The translations under genes and the position numbers were made by a program. From the NCBI GenBank assembly GCA_003054665.1, contig QAYY01000010.1, positions 417,933 through 481,932 of the forward strand: 64,000 bases of DNA, in the 5' to 3' direction. This DNA is from Opitutaceae bacterium EW11. GTDB taxonomy: Bacteria > Verrucomicrobiota > Verrucomicrobiia > Opitutales > Opitutaceae. Below the pieces are notes generated by a model, which did no database searches, had not been told where the DNA came from, and worked only from the letters and a program-made list of their open reading frames with translations. Below, piece by piece: positions 44,660-56,577 of the stretch; position 1 is the first letter of the stretch, and every line of letters starts with the position of its first letter.

Positions 44660-45454
44660 TTAGTGGGAAGTGTGGGTCACCTGCGCTGCACTGGCGTCGA
44701 GTTTCGCCCAGCCCGGGCGCAGCTGAATCTTTCCTGAGAGAATCGCGGCGGGAATGGCGAGGTTTCCGAGGAAGTAGAGGACCGCGAGAATGACCGCGAA
44801 CTTCCGAAGCCCGCCGGACCAGCTGGCGTTCCGAATGCCCAGCGTCTGGAACATGCTGTCCACACCGTGCACGAGGTGGAAGCTCAGCAAGCCAACGGCG
44901 ATGACGTAGAAGAGCGAGACGATCGGGTTCTGGAAGCCCTTCACAACCATCGTGTGGACGTCCAAGACCGACGCCCCTGCCGGAACCACCGAAATACCGG
45001 CGACATGGTAGTCGCCCTGCATCGTATAGCGCGCGAGGTTGGCCTTAAACGTATCGTCCACTCCGCCGATCGTGAACTGAAGGAGGTGGTAGATCAGGAA
45101 GAAGAAAACCACGAAACCGGTGAGGCGCATCGTGCGCGACGCGAGGGTGGCGCGAATCGTGTGTTTCACCGCATACCGCGTAACGCCACGAGCCTGGCGA
45201 TTCTCCAGCGTGAGCGAAACAGCCGCCCAAATATGAATGAGCACGGAGGCGAGAAGAACCAACCGCACGACCCAAAGCATCGGGCCCATGCCATGCAGGA
45301 ACTCCGCATAACCGTTGATCTTGTCCGGCGGGGAGAAGATCTGCAGATTGCCGACCAAGTGGCCGATCACAAAACCGACGAGGATCACGCCGGTGATGGC
45401 CATGAGAAACTTTCGGCCGATGGACGAACGGAAGAGTTGGACGATGGAATTCAT
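44660..45454 (-). CDS. sdhC: Succinate dehydrogenase cytochrome b subunit (class B)
   Basis: This 264-residue membrane subunit has five hydrophobic helices (about 15-40, 58-80, 105-128, 170-195, 215-240) with His ligands for two hemes, for example in [14 protein letters not shown] and [15 protein letters not shown] and [13 protein letters not shown] single large SdhC with no SdhD defines class B enzymes. It is the first gene of the operon; the promoter should be upstream of 45454. Confidence 0.92.
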   Translation of the reverse strand: MNSIVQLFRSSIGRKFLMAITGVILVGFVIGHLVGNLQIFSPPDKINGYAEFLHGMGPMLWVVRLVLLASVLIHIWAAVSLTLENRQARGVTRYAVKHTIRATLASRTMRLTGFVVFFFLIYHLLQFTIGGVDDTFKANLARYTMQGDYHVAGISVVPAGASVLDVHTMVVKGFQNPIVSLFYVIAVGLLSFHLVHGVDSMFQTLGIRNASWSGGLRKFAVILAVLYFLGNLAIPAAILSGKIQLRPGWAKLDASAAQVTHTSH

Positions 45455-45538
45455 CGTGATTTGCGGGAAGGGATGGCGAGGTCGATGCTCCTACCGAATA
45501 GTCGGCGTGAGCATCGCGGTGGTACACGGTTGAAGGCT

Positions 45539-45724
45539 CCTAAGTAAAGTTCGTCGGGCTAAACGCGAGCCAAAGCTCGCGCTTTATTAGGCACCCTAAC
45601 CCGTCGGAGTAGCCTCCCGGGAAACCTAGCCGCAGGAGAGCAGCGTGGCACCGCGCAGCGGTGCCGCTTTCGCACAGATCCTCGCCCTCCTCATCCTCGC
45701 GTTCCAGCCGGCGGTCGCCGGCTG
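45539..45724. repeat. Cluster of three REP-like hairpins
   Basis: Three palindromes lie close together: CGCGAGC-CAAA-GCTCGCG (45564-45581) enclosed by CCTAAGTAAAG/CTTTATTAGG arms; GGCACCGC-GCA-GCGGTGCC (45647-45665); and CAGCCGGC-GGTC-GCCGGCTG (45705-45724). The last lies just past the stop of the adenylating-enzyme gene and may also serve as its terminator. Spacing and GC-rich stems fit REP/BIME-type repeats. Confidence 0.5.
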
Positions 45725-45738
45725 TACTCACTCAGCCA

Positions 45739-47007
45739 TTACTGCTTGGGCAGCGGCTTGAGGAGCGCGAATTTACCGCTCGCGGCCGGCGCAATGAAGC
45801 GGCGGCGAAATGCGTTCACACGTACGTTCTCGCCCAGTGTCTGGGCGATCGACGTTTCGATGCCTGCCGGCGCCAAGTGGTCCGAAACGTAGTGAAAATC
45901 CCAGCGGTTTTCCGCGGTCTGCTGCAGGCTGTAATGCCAGCACACAAAATGGGAGGGAAGAGAGTGATCGATCTCCCAGGGCGATACGATGCTGCCATCG
46001 GCGCGGAAATACAGGTCGCGCTCGCGGCCGAGCAGTCGGTAACCCTTCGGCAGCCGCCGAACAATGTCACCCGTGTGGTAGCGCAGGAGCGGCATCGCTT
46101 GCCGATCGCGGGTGGTGACGAATATCTGGAAAACGTCCTCGCGTTCGCCATACGGCACCAGTTCGACGAAGGCGTTCGCGTCGATCACGCGCGAGTCGTC
46201 TTTGAACGCCTCGCCGACGAACAGGTATCCGGCTTCGGTCGAGCCGTAGAGGTCGACCTGCGCCGCAGGGAAGACCTCAGCTATCCGCCGCGAGTGTTCC
46301 AAGCTGGCCTTGCCGTACGTGAGAATGACAACACGAATGCTAGGAACGCTGACGTGACGTTTCTGGGCGGCGCGAGCGAGTAGAGACAGATAAACCGGTT
46401 CGCCCTCGAGAATGTCCGGCTGCACGGCCTGAAGCTCCAACACAATACGGTCCCATTCGGATTCCGGAAAAACGAACGGGTCGCTCGTGAGGTTTAGGTA
46501 GACGGTGCCTTCGAAATAGCGGTGCGGGAATGGATGATCCTCGTAGGGACAAAGGTTGCTGGAGCAACCGACCGGCGCCAGAACGCACTTGCGGTGCGGC
46601 CGGTCCGCAAAGGGGGCCAGCAAGGGATGCGCTCGGTAGGCCCGCGCGGTTTGGGCGTTCCACCACCCATCTTCCATGATCACAGTCATTGGGCCTGCGG
46701 TGGTCCCCGAGGTGGACTCGTATTCGTACCGCTTTTCCTGCAGCCCTCGCTCTACTTCTCGATAGTCCCGGAAGAAGGCAGTGTGCCCCCGCTGCACGAT
46801 CTCCGTTTTGGAAAGCGCGGGGATCTCCTGATAGCAGGACCAACGCAACGGCTCAGCATGCAGCGGGAATCGCTGCGCATACAGTGGACTCCGATCGTAG
46901 ATCTTCCGGATCTCCGTTTCCAACGGCTCGGGTACACGATCCTCCGGAGCGGTTCCGAGAGCGGACGGGGCGTTGGCGAAGACGGGAGATGAAAGGGTGG
47001 CGGGCAT
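45739..47007 (-). CDS. PaaK-like adenylate-forming enzyme
   Basis: This 422-residue protein is related to phenylacetate-CoA ligases and other ANL enzymes. The AMP-binding loop is YESTSGTTAGPM (about 95-106), followed by YGSTEAGYL (the YG(T/S)TE motif) and the RYHTGDIVRRL hinge. The C-terminal domain is short (about 75 residues), so CoA-ligase activity is less certain; a coupling or acyl-adenylate activity is possible. It follows the Nudix gene by 44 bp, in which a perfect palindrome is found. Substrate unknown. Confidence 0.78.
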   Translation of the reverse strand: MPATLSSPVFANAPSALGTAPEDRVPEPLETEIRKIYDRSPLYAQRFPLHAEPLRWSCYQEIPALSKTEIVQRGHTAFFRDYREVERGLQEKRYEYESTSGTTAGPMTVIMEDGWWNAQTARAYRAHPLLAPFADRPHRKCVLAPVGCSSNLCPYEDHPFPHRYFEGTVYLNLTSDPFVFPESEWDRIVLELQAVQPDILEGEPVYLSLLARAAQKRHVSVPSIRVVILTYGKASLEHSRRIAEVFPAAQVDLYGSTEAGYLFVGEAFKDDSRVIDANAFVELVPYGEREDVFQIFVTTRDRQAMPLLRYHTGDIVRRLPKGYRLLGRERDLYFRADGSIVSPWEIDHSLPSHFVCWHYSLQQTAENRWDFHYVSDHLAPAGIETSIAQTLGENVRVNAFRRRFIAPAASGKFALLKPLPKQ

Positions 47008-47016
47008 CGGAAACGA

Positions 47017-47038
47017 AGTCGTTAGGCACCTAACGACT
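47017..47038. promoter_or_regulatory. Perfect 22-bp dyad before the PaaK-like gene
   Basis: AGTCGTTAGG-CA-CCTAACGACT has 10-bp arms with a 2-bp centre and ends 9 bp upstream of the ATG at 47007. The tiny centre argues for a protein-binding site and against an RNA hairpin terminator. Part of the core (TTAGGCACC-TAAC) recurs beyond the other end of the gene at 45587-45600. Confidence 0.5.
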
Positions 47039-47051
47039 CGAGATTACCAAG

Positions 47052-47654
47052 TCAAATGCCCGACCGGCTTTGCTCAAACTGAGCCTTCTTTTCGGCCCAA
47101 ATTGGTGCGAAGAAGAGGAGCGCGTCGAGCACGAGACTATGCGTGATCTTCCCTGACTGCGCCCAGGCATAGACCTCGTCGACGGGCATCGTCCGGACCT
47201 CAATCTCCTCGTCGGCGTCCCAGTCGAGTTCAGCCGAGCGAACGACGTTCTCAACGAGTACCAAGTGACAGCGATTGCTCTGGATGGCGGGATTGGGATG
47301 CACGCTCCCGATGATCCGCGGCTGGGTGCCAACGTACCCGGTTTCTTCCCTCAATTCGCGCAGACCCGCGTCGAGTGGATCCTCGCCAAGATCGATGACC
47401 CCGCCCGGAATCTCCAATGAGAAAGCATCTACTCCGAAGCGAAATTGGTTCACCAATACCAAGCGGCCGTCTGACGTGAGAGCGATGACGTTCACCCAAT
47501 CGGGCGAGTGAACCACGTAGAAGTCCCGTTCCGTCTGGCGCACCGGATGCCGATAAAGCGCGCTGCGCAGGTCGAAGATGCGGGTGGGGTAGATGATTTT
47601 CTCGTCGAGTTTTGACCAGCGCGACGGCGAAGCAGAAGGATTTGCAGAACTCAT
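47052..47654 (-). CDS. Nudix hydrolase, ADP-ribose pyrophosphatase-like
   Basis: This 200-residue protein has a perfect Nudix box from Gly85 to about residue 107 (GVIDLGEDPLDAGLRELREE plus TGYVG). The upstream EIPGG and a following IGSVHPNPAIQSN stretch fit the ADP-ribose/NudF subgroup, which hydrolyses ADP-ribose and similar nucleotide sugars. The start codon lies immediately next to the terminator of the upstream LysM gene. Confidence 0.87.
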   Translation of the reverse strand: MSSANPSASPSRWSKLDEKIIYPTRIFDLRSALYRHPVRQTERDFYVVHSPDWVNVIALTSDGRLVLVNQFRFGVDAFSLEIPGGVIDLGEDPLDAGLRELREETGYVGTQPRIIGSVHPNPAIQSNRCHLVLVENVVRSAELDWDADEEIEVRTMPVDEVYAWAQSGKITHSLVLDALLFFAPIWAEKKAQFEQSRSGI

Positions 47655-47687
47655 AAAAAAGCCTCCCGACTGTGAAGTCCGGGAGGC
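47655..47687 (-). terminator. Intrinsic terminator of the LysM gene
   Basis: GCCTCCCG (47661-47668) and CGGGAGGC (47680-47687) form an 8-bp stem with an 11-nt loop, followed in the minus direction by six T residues. It lies 28 bp after the LysM stop and directly abuts the start codon of the Nudix gene, which must therefore have its own promoter in or before the upstream gene, or rely on readthrough. Confidence 0.82.
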
Positions 47688-47714
47688 GCTTTGGAAAGAG
47701 AGACTATTCCGAGA

Positions 47715-48239
47715 TTACTTCTTCGGCAGCTTGACCTTCTGGCCGACCTTCAGGCCGCTCCAGTTGACGCCGGGGTTCACCGACTTCAGGTCCTCGATGC
47801 TGACTCCGTTCGCTTTCGCGATCTTCATGCCGGTATCACCCGCTTTGACGATGTATTCGCCTTCGCCAGCAACGGCCGGAGCCTTCTCGCCCTTACCTGC
47901 AGCAGCCTTCGGAGCGTGAATCTTCTCGAGTTCCGCCTTCAGATTGCCGAGCTCAACCGCGACCGACTGAAACGCTTGGTTGCTGGAACTCTGGAGGGAG
48001 CTGATGCCGCGGTTGGCGTTGTCGGCGGCGCTCTTCGCCTGTTCGGCGGCGTTGGTCGCGCTGCGCGCCTCGGCTTCGACAGCGTCAAGCTTCGTCATGG
48101 ATTCCTTCAAGCCGTCAATTGCGCGATTCGCGGAAGAGAGCTTCACCAGCGCCACGCCGGAAAGGAGGAGGGCAAGCACACCCACCAGAACCCCTGCGAT
48201 GGGCAGGATGCTGTTGTTTTCGCGAGAAATGGTATCCAT
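47715..48239 (-). CDS. Membrane-anchored coiled-coil LysM protein
   Basis: This 174-residue protein has an N-terminal signal-anchor (12-33: LPIAGVLVGVLALLLSGVAL), an Ala-rich coiled coil (about 35-105) and a C-terminal LysM domain (127-172: YIVKAGDTGMKIAKANGVSI, NWSGLKVGQKVKLP). It likely tethers the inner membrane to peptidoglycan. Its layout is a miniature of the SEL1-LysM protein at 37681. It stands alone with its own terminator. Confidence 0.8.
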   Translation of the reverse strand: MDTISRENNSILPIAGVLVGVLALLLSGVALVKLSSANRAIDGLKESMTKLDAVEAEARSATNAAEQAKSAADNANRGISSLQSSSNQAFQSVAVELGNLKAELEKIHAPKAAAGKGEKAPAVAGEGEYIVKAGDTGMKIAKANGVSIEDLKSVNPGVNWSGLKVGQKVKLPKK

Positions 48240-48338
48240 GAAAGAAGGAGATTGAGAGCGAGACGGTTAGGAGGAATTGCCTTTGTAAGCAAGCCGAGAG
48301 TGCAGCAAGCCGATGATTGCGAGCAACCCGAGATAACG

Positions 48339-48367
48339 TTGACAGCCGTCGAAATCGCGCGTGGCTT
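48339..48367 (+). promoter_or_regulatory. Predicted promoter of tRNA-Pro
   Basis: A perfect TTGACA (48339-48344) is followed after 17 bp by TGGCTT (48362-48367), a poor -10. The mature tRNA begins at 48387, 20 bp downstream, which fits a short leader. Confidence 0.4.
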
Positions 48368-48386
48368 TCGCCTTCGCCAAGCAGAT

Positions 48387-48463
48387 CGGGGTGTAGCTTA
48401 GCCTGGTAGAGCGCCTGGTTTGGGACCAGGAGGTCGTAGGTTCGAATCCTATCGCCCCGACCA
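48387..48463 (+). tRNA. tRNA-Pro(UGG)
   Basis: A 77-nt cloverleaf with CCA encoded. Acceptor arms CGGGGTG and CGCCCCG pair, with one G-U. The anticodon stem CCTGG/CCAGG closes the loop TTTGGGA, giving anticodon TGG. The T-arm GTAGG-TTCGAAT-CCTAT is standard. It is convergent with the TPR gene whose stop is 5 bp away. Confidence 0.96.
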
Positions 48464-48468
48464 TTGAT

Positions 48469-49185
48469 TCAGGGCTTGGCTGCGGGCTTGGTGGATACGT
48501 CGGCTGGAGCTCCAGCCGGCACGGGCAGCGTGGCGCGCAGCATCATCGCGCGCTGGGCCCAGACTCCGGCCTGATCCACCGTGCTGGCCAGATCCAAATA
48601 CTTCGCAGCATCGTCCGCACGCCCCGCATCGAGCGCCGCGGTGGCGTAATGGAACGCCGCCTCCGCGCGCACCGGCTTGATGACGGACACGTCGTTCGCG
48701 AGCTGCTTCAGTTTCTCTTCGCCTTCGGCTTTTTGACCGCCGACGAGCTTCGACACGGCAAGCCCGAGCCGCGCGCGGGAAAGGAACGGGCCGCTCTTGA
48801 GAATATCCACGGCATGCTGGTATTCGAGCTGGGCATCTGTGTATTTCGCCGCTGAATACGCCTCGTCCGCCAAACGCAGAGAAGCAACGCCGGACAAGAC
48901 GTGGCCGGGGTGCTGGCTGATAAAGGTCTTCAGCTTCTCCGGAGTGCTCGCGGCGGCGTAGTCCGCCTGCACTCCCCTCTCCTGCTCCTGCTGGTAGTAC
49001 TCCCAACCACCTTTTGCCAGGATCGCGATCAGAACCGCCGCCACGACCGCATAGACCGTCTTGGCATTTTTCTCCCAAAACATCCGCAACCGCTCCTCGA
49101 ATGGGGGCACGATCGGCGTGGAGCCCTGTTGGCTGGAGGCATCTTTCGAGGGCACTTGGGGGTCGGTGGGAGCAGGAGTGGACAT
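48469..49185 (-). CDS. Membrane-anchored YfgM-like TPR protein
   Basis: This 238-residue protein has a short cytosolic N-terminus rich in Pro/Ser, one transmembrane helix (about 43-60: TVYAVVAAVLIAILAKGGW) and TPR-like helical pairs outside (LKTFISQHPGHVLSGVASLR, EYQHAVDILKSGPFLSRARL). This is the arrangement of YfgM/TPR_21 proteins, which work near the Sec translocon or BamB in other bacteria. The ATG at 49185 is chosen over an upstream extension to 49278 without a family match. Confidence 0.72.
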   Translation of the reverse strand: MSTPAPTDPQVPSKDASSQQGSTPIVPPFEERLRMFWEKNAKTVYAVVAAVLIAILAKGGWEYYQQEQERGVQADYAAASTPEKLKTFISQHPGHVLSGVASLRLADEAYSAAKYTDAQLEYQHAVDILKSGPFLSRARLGLAVSKLVGGQKAEGEEKLKQLANDVSVIKPVRAEAAFHYATAALDAGRADDAAKYLDLASTVDQAGVWAQRAMMLRATLPVPAGAPADVSTKPAAKP

Positions 49186-49317
49186 AGGGCTGTACGCGGG
49201 CGCGGGCGAGGAATGAAACCGTGACCAAAACAAATGCCTCACGGCCTGTAAATGCAGGAAATCGGACTGGCCCCCCATCTCTCGACCCGAGAACCGGCCC
49301 GAATTCCCGAGCGAAGA

Positions 49318-50178
49318 TCAGTCGAAAACGACCGTCTTTTTGCCGTAGACGAGTACCCGGTTTTCAAGGTGCCAGCGGACGGCCTGGGCCAGCACCAGCT
49401 TTTCCAGATCACGGCCTTTCCGGACCAGATCCTCCACGCTATGCCGGTGGGTGACTCGGGCGACGTCTTGCTGGATGATGGGGCCGTCGTCGAGCACGGC
49501 GGTCGCATAGTGGGCGGTGGCACCGATAAGCTTCACGCCCCGTGCATGAGCCTGCTGGTATGGCCTGCCTCCGGCAAACGCGGGCAGAAACGAGTGGTGG
49601 ATGTTGATCACCGGCCGCCCAAACCGTTCGAGGAACTCACCGGAAAGCACCTGCATGTAGCGCGCGAGGATCACGAGGTCGATACGCTCGCGCTTGAGCA
49701 ACGTGAGGTGCTGCGCCTCGGCCGCTTGCTTTGTGGCAGCCGTGACCGGGACCAGCTCAAAGGGCAGCCCATAGTTGACCGCAACCGGCATCAGGTCCGG
49801 GTGATTCGAGAGAACGAGAGCGATATCGCAGGCATACTCCCCCGCTTTCCACCTCAGCACGAGGTCGTGGAAGCAGTGGTCGAACTTCGAAACGAAGATC
49901 GCCACCCGCGCCCGATGCTCCGAAGACGCAACTCGGGCCGACATGCCGAGGGACGTGGAGAACTCGAGAAAGGCCCTTGCCTCAGTCGATGCGTCCTCTC
50001 CAGCCGGCACCCACTCCACCCGTTGGAAGAAGACTCCTGCTTCCATGTCGCGATGCTGATCGGCGTGGAGAATATTGCCCCCGCGCTCGAAGATCCATCC
50101 CGCCACGCGGGCCACCAAGCCTGGACGGTCCGGGCCGTGCAACAAGGCAACAAGCGTCGTCGACGCAGCGGTAGTCAT
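49318..50178 (-). CDS. purU: Formyltetrahydrofolate deformylase
   Basis: This 286-residue enzyme hydrolyses 10-formyl-THF to formate and THF, balancing one-carbon pools and feeding PurT. The N-terminal ACT domain (8-85: LVALLHGPDRPGLVARVAGW) is followed by the formyltransferase-fold domain with the catalytic Asn-His-Asp: VINIHHSFLPAFAGG and GATAHYATAVLDDGPIIQQD. All hallmark residues are present. It lies 178 bp downstream of carB. Confidence 0.92.
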   Translation of the reverse strand: MTTAASTTLVALLHGPDRPGLVARVAGWIFERGGNILHADQHRDMEAGVFFQRVEWVPAGEDASTEARAFLEFSTSLGMSARVASSEHRARVAIFVSKFDHCFHDLVLRWKAGEYACDIALVLSNHPDLMPVAVNYGLPFELVPVTAATKQAAEAQHLTLLKRERIDLVILARYMQVLSGEFLERFGRPVINIHHSFLPAFAGGRPYQQAHARGVKLIGATAHYATAVLDDGPIIQQDVARVTHRHSVEDLVRKGRDLEKLVLAQAVRWHLENRVLVYGKKTVVFD

Positions 50179-50294
50179 GCGGCATCAAATGCCCTCGCCG
50201 AACGGAGGGAGCAACCTCGAAGGCAGGGGCCATCCCGGGGCCGCTCCGAGATCAACCCTGCGATCCGGATCACCGCGCAGATCGACCGTTCTCG

Positions 50295-50328
50295 AAAACA
50301 AAAGAGCGCCGGCCAACGACCGGCGCTC
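50295..50328 (-). terminator. Intrinsic terminator of carB
   Basis: GAGCGCCGG (50304-50312) and CCGGCGCTC (50320-50328) make a 9-bp stem, followed in the minus direction by TTTTGTTTT. It begins 28 bp after the carB stop. Confidence 0.85.
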
Positions 50329-50356
50329 CAAAAGACGATCAGACGATGCTGCTGGA

Positions 50357-53593
<3,237 letters not shown>

Positions 53594-53807
53594 GGACGTG
53601 AGCGCCGGGCAGGGTTGAGGCCGGTGCGCGGAGGCGCAAGCGGGAAAGGGGGCGACGAACAGAGGTCCGAGCTCGGTTACCAGATACGAGAGGCCCACGC
53701 GCCAAGCTCAACGTTCGGTTACCGTCGAACGCTCAGGAGCGCGTACGGAACGCTGAGCCTACCGGTCAACGACACCGCAACGGCCACGGGGCCCGTCTCC
53801 AAGGGCA

Positions 53808-55070
53808 TCAGCGCAGCTTGGCCGCGTCGATACCGAGGACTTTGGCGGCCTTCGTCTTGTCGTCGCCGCAGGCGTGCAGGACCAGATCGCAGTACTGCTT
53901 CTGCTGGCCCGCGAGGTAGTCGGCCAGAGTGGGCCAATCTTTCATCTCGCGAAGACGCATGGGAAGCTGCTGAGAAGTGATGACGCGCGATTCGGCCGTC
54001 GCGACGATCTTCGAAACCACTTGGTTCAGTTCGTTCAGGTTGCCCGGCCAGTGATAGCTCCTGAGGACATCGAGAGCATCTTCCGTGAACTCCACCGTGC
54101 CCGCGTCGAACAGAGGATTCGAGGAATGAGAGGCGAAATACTTCACCAAAGCAGGAATGTCGTCCACACGGTCGCGTAGCGGCGGCAACACTACGGGCAA
54201 GGAAGCGACACGATAGAACAGCTCGTCGTGAAACTGGCCTTCATCCGTGAGTTTCTCCAGGTCTTCGGAAGTCGTGCAGATCAAGCGGAAGCCCTGGGAG
54301 GTGGTCCGCAGAACGCTGACCAGTTCCTTCTGCATGGGCAGCGGCAGACACTGGAGGTGCTGAAGGAAAAGGGTGCCGCCTTTCGCCTGCTTTACCCAAG
54401 TTCCGCCGCTTCCGCTCTGACCGAGGAGCCCCTCTCGGAAATTCGCTTCCGAACTCAGCGAGCAGTCGATCTTCACCAACGAGCCGTCAGGACTCGGGCT
54501 GGCGGAGTGAAGAATCTCCGCGATCGTGCTTTTGCCGGTTCCCGGTTCGCCTTGCAGAAGGACGGGGGTCTTGACGGTCGAGAGTTTCTTTATCTGCTGA
54601 ACCAGCTTCTTGAATTTAGCGCTGCTCCCGACCAGCCGGCCATCGATATCGGCCGACTTGGCAACGGGGAAAGGCGCCGAGCTCTGGCTCTGCCGCTCGT
54701 TCGTGAACTGCTTGTATTCGAGTCCTCGCTTCAGCGTGGCGATGAGCTCGTCAACGCGGAATGGCTTCTGGAGATAATCGAACGCCCCGTATTTGAGCGC
54801 CTGAATCGCACTCTCCGTGGACGCGTACGCCGTCATGATGATGACGACGGCGTTGGGCTCGAACAGCTTCAGCTGCTTCAGAAGCGTGATGCCGTCCATC
54901 GGCTTCATGTCGATGTCGGCCAGCACCAAGTCCGGTTTCTGAGCCTTGTACCGAGCGAGTGCTTTCTCTCCGTCCGTCGCAAACGAGGTGGTGAATCCTG
55001 TAGGCTGAATCACAGCGTCCAGCATCTCGTGAATCGAGAGCAGGTCATCGACGATCAGAACGGAAGGCAT
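53808..55070 (-). CDS. NtrC-like response regulator with degenerate AAA+ domain
   Basis: This 420-residue protein has a normal receiver domain (Asp8-Asp9, phospho-site Asp52, Thr80, Lys102), a sigma-54-activator-type AAA+ domain and a C-terminal Fis-like HTH (about 392-420, AAKVLGIDAAKLR). Walker A (GEPGTGKS, 174-181) is intact, but Walker B reads GGTLFLQHLQ where GGTLFLDE is expected, and the GAFTGA loop is replaced by GQSGSGGTW. It should therefore bind but not hydrolyse ATP, and not open sigma-54 promoters. It follows the PilC-like gene by 60 bp. Confidence 0.78.
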   Translation of the reverse strand: MPSVLIVDDLLSIHEMLDAVIQPTGFTTSFATDGEKALARYKAQKPDLVLADIDMKPMDGITLLKQLKLFEPNAVVIIMTAYASTESAIQALKYGAFDYLQKPFRVDELIATLKRGLEYKQFTNERQSQSSAPFPVAKSADIDGRLVGSSAKFKKLVQQIKKLSTVKTPVLLQGEPGTGKSTIAEILHSASPSPDGSLVKIDCSLSSEANFREGLLGQSGSGGTWVKQAKGGTLFLQHLQCLPLPMQKELVSVLRTTSQGFRLICTTSEDLEKLTDEGQFHDELFYRVASLPVVLPPLRDRVDDIPALVKYFASHSSNPLFDAGTVEFTEDALDVLRSYHWPGNLNELNQVVSKIVATAESRVITSQQLPMRLREMKDWPTLADYLAGQQKQYCDLVLHACGDDKTKAAKVLGIDAAKLR

Positions 55071-55130
55071 ATCGACAGTGTGCCGTTAAAAGCTCAGAGA
55101 TTGCAACGCGGAGCTTGGCCTCCGGGGCGC

Positions 55131-56309
55131 TTATTTAAGGCCGCCGGCCACTGCACCGAGTTGGAAAATCGGGAGGAACATCGCCATAACGATGCCACCG
55201 ACCACCACGCCGAGGAATACAATCAACAGAGGCTCGATCAGGGAGGTGAGCGCAGCGGTGATCGCCTCGGCTTCCGTGTCGTAGAAGTCAGCGACCTTGC
55301 CCATCATCCCGTCCACGTTGCCGGTGGCTTCGCCGGCTTTCACCATGTGCCGAATCATCGGAGGGAAAAAGGACCGGGCCGCGAGCACCTCGGATACCTG
55401 TCCACCTTGGCTGACGTGCTTGGCGATGTCTTCGCAAGCCTCCTCGATCTGCACTTTACCGCTGGCTGCCGAAACGATTTCGAGAGTACGGAGAATCGGG
55501 ACACCGGACTTGATGAGGGTAGCGTAGGTACGGCAGAACCGTGAGAGTGCGATCTTGTGGATCAGCGGTCCAAAAATCGGGGCTTTGACAAGGAAATGAT
55601 CCTTGTGCGAACGCCCAACGGGCGTCTGGCAGTACTTTTTCACGGCAAACCAGACACCGACAAGAACACCGCCGACCAACCACCAAAAGCTGCGCAAGAA
55701 GTTGCTGACATCAATGAGAGCCTGAGTGGGGGCAGGCAGCTTTGCCCCAAAGTCCGCGAACATGTTTGCAAATACCGGAATGACGAAGATCAGCAGCACG
55801 TTCACCAGAATCACCGCCAAGCCGATCACAGCGATCGGATACACCATCGCCGATTTCACCTTCTTGCTCAGCTTCACCGAAGACTCGAAGTAGCTGGCCA
55901 CCTTGGAGAGGATCTCCGCCAACGCGCCCGAGGCTTCACCCGCTTCCACCATGGATACAAAGAGCGAGTTGAAGGACGCCGGGAATTTCTTCACCGCCGA
56001 AGAGAAAGAATTGCCGGCGGAAATATCCAGACGCACGTCGCGAATAATCACGCGAAAGACCGGATCCTGCGTCTGGTCCTGCAACGCTTCGAGACACTGC
56101 ACCAAAGGGAGACCAGCATTGAGCAACGATGCCAACTGTTGGGTGAAAATCGCCAACTCGCCGAGCGGTAGCTTATAGCGTTTTGCCTTCTTCTCGATTG
56201 CCTTCTGTTTCGCGAGTTCCTGCGCCGCCCAAAAACCGACACGAGCCTTTGGTCCAGCAGTACGCAGTGTGGCAGCCTGTTTGGCTGGGGCGGATGTGAT
56301 AAAAGCCAT
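55131..56309 (-). CDS. Type IV pilus / type II secretion inner-membrane platform protein
   Basis: This 392-residue protein has the two repeated GspF/PilC domains (about 55-175 and 258-380), each beginning with a motif like FTQQLASLLNAGLPL and FCRTYATLIKSGVPI, and three membrane helices (about 155-180, 205-225, 360-385). PilC/GspF is the platform on which the pilin fibre grows. No pilB, pilT or pilin gene is nearby, so it is an orphan in this window. The ATG at 56309 sets a normal length. Confidence 0.87.
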   Translation of the reverse strand: MAFITSAPAKQAATLRTAGPKARVGFWAAQELAKQKAIEKKAKRYKLPLGELAIFTQQLASLLNAGLPLVQCLEALQDQTQDPVFRVIIRDVRLDISAGNSFSSAVKKFPASFNSLFVSMVEAGEASGALAEILSKVASYFESSVKLSKKVKSAMVYPIAVIGLAVILVNVLLIFVIPVFANMFADFGAKLPAPTQALIDVSNFLRSFWWLVGGVLVGVWFAVKKYCQTPVGRSHKDHFLVKAPIFGPLIHKIALSRFCRTYATLIKSGVPILRTLEIVSAASGKVQIEEACEDIAKHVSQGGQVSEVLAARSFFPPMIRHMVKAGEATGNVDGMMGKVADFYDTEAEAITAALTSLIEPLLIVFLGVVVGGIVMAMFLPIFQLGAVAGGLK

Positions 56310-56467
56310 AAGGAACCAAATGGAAGAGCACCAAAAATCTCGCAACCCCATTCCCCGCTGCGATCTGTAAAAAATCAACGATTCTAGGAACCGCCCTCGG
56401 CGTGCTTGGCCGCTCAAAGCGCGAGCTTGACCGAACCCGCTTAACCGCGAAGCTCACCGCGTTTTCC

Positions 56468-56541
<74 letters not shown>

Positions 56542-56577
56542 ACTGACGGTCAGCAGCTCAAAGCCCGTCTCGTCCCA

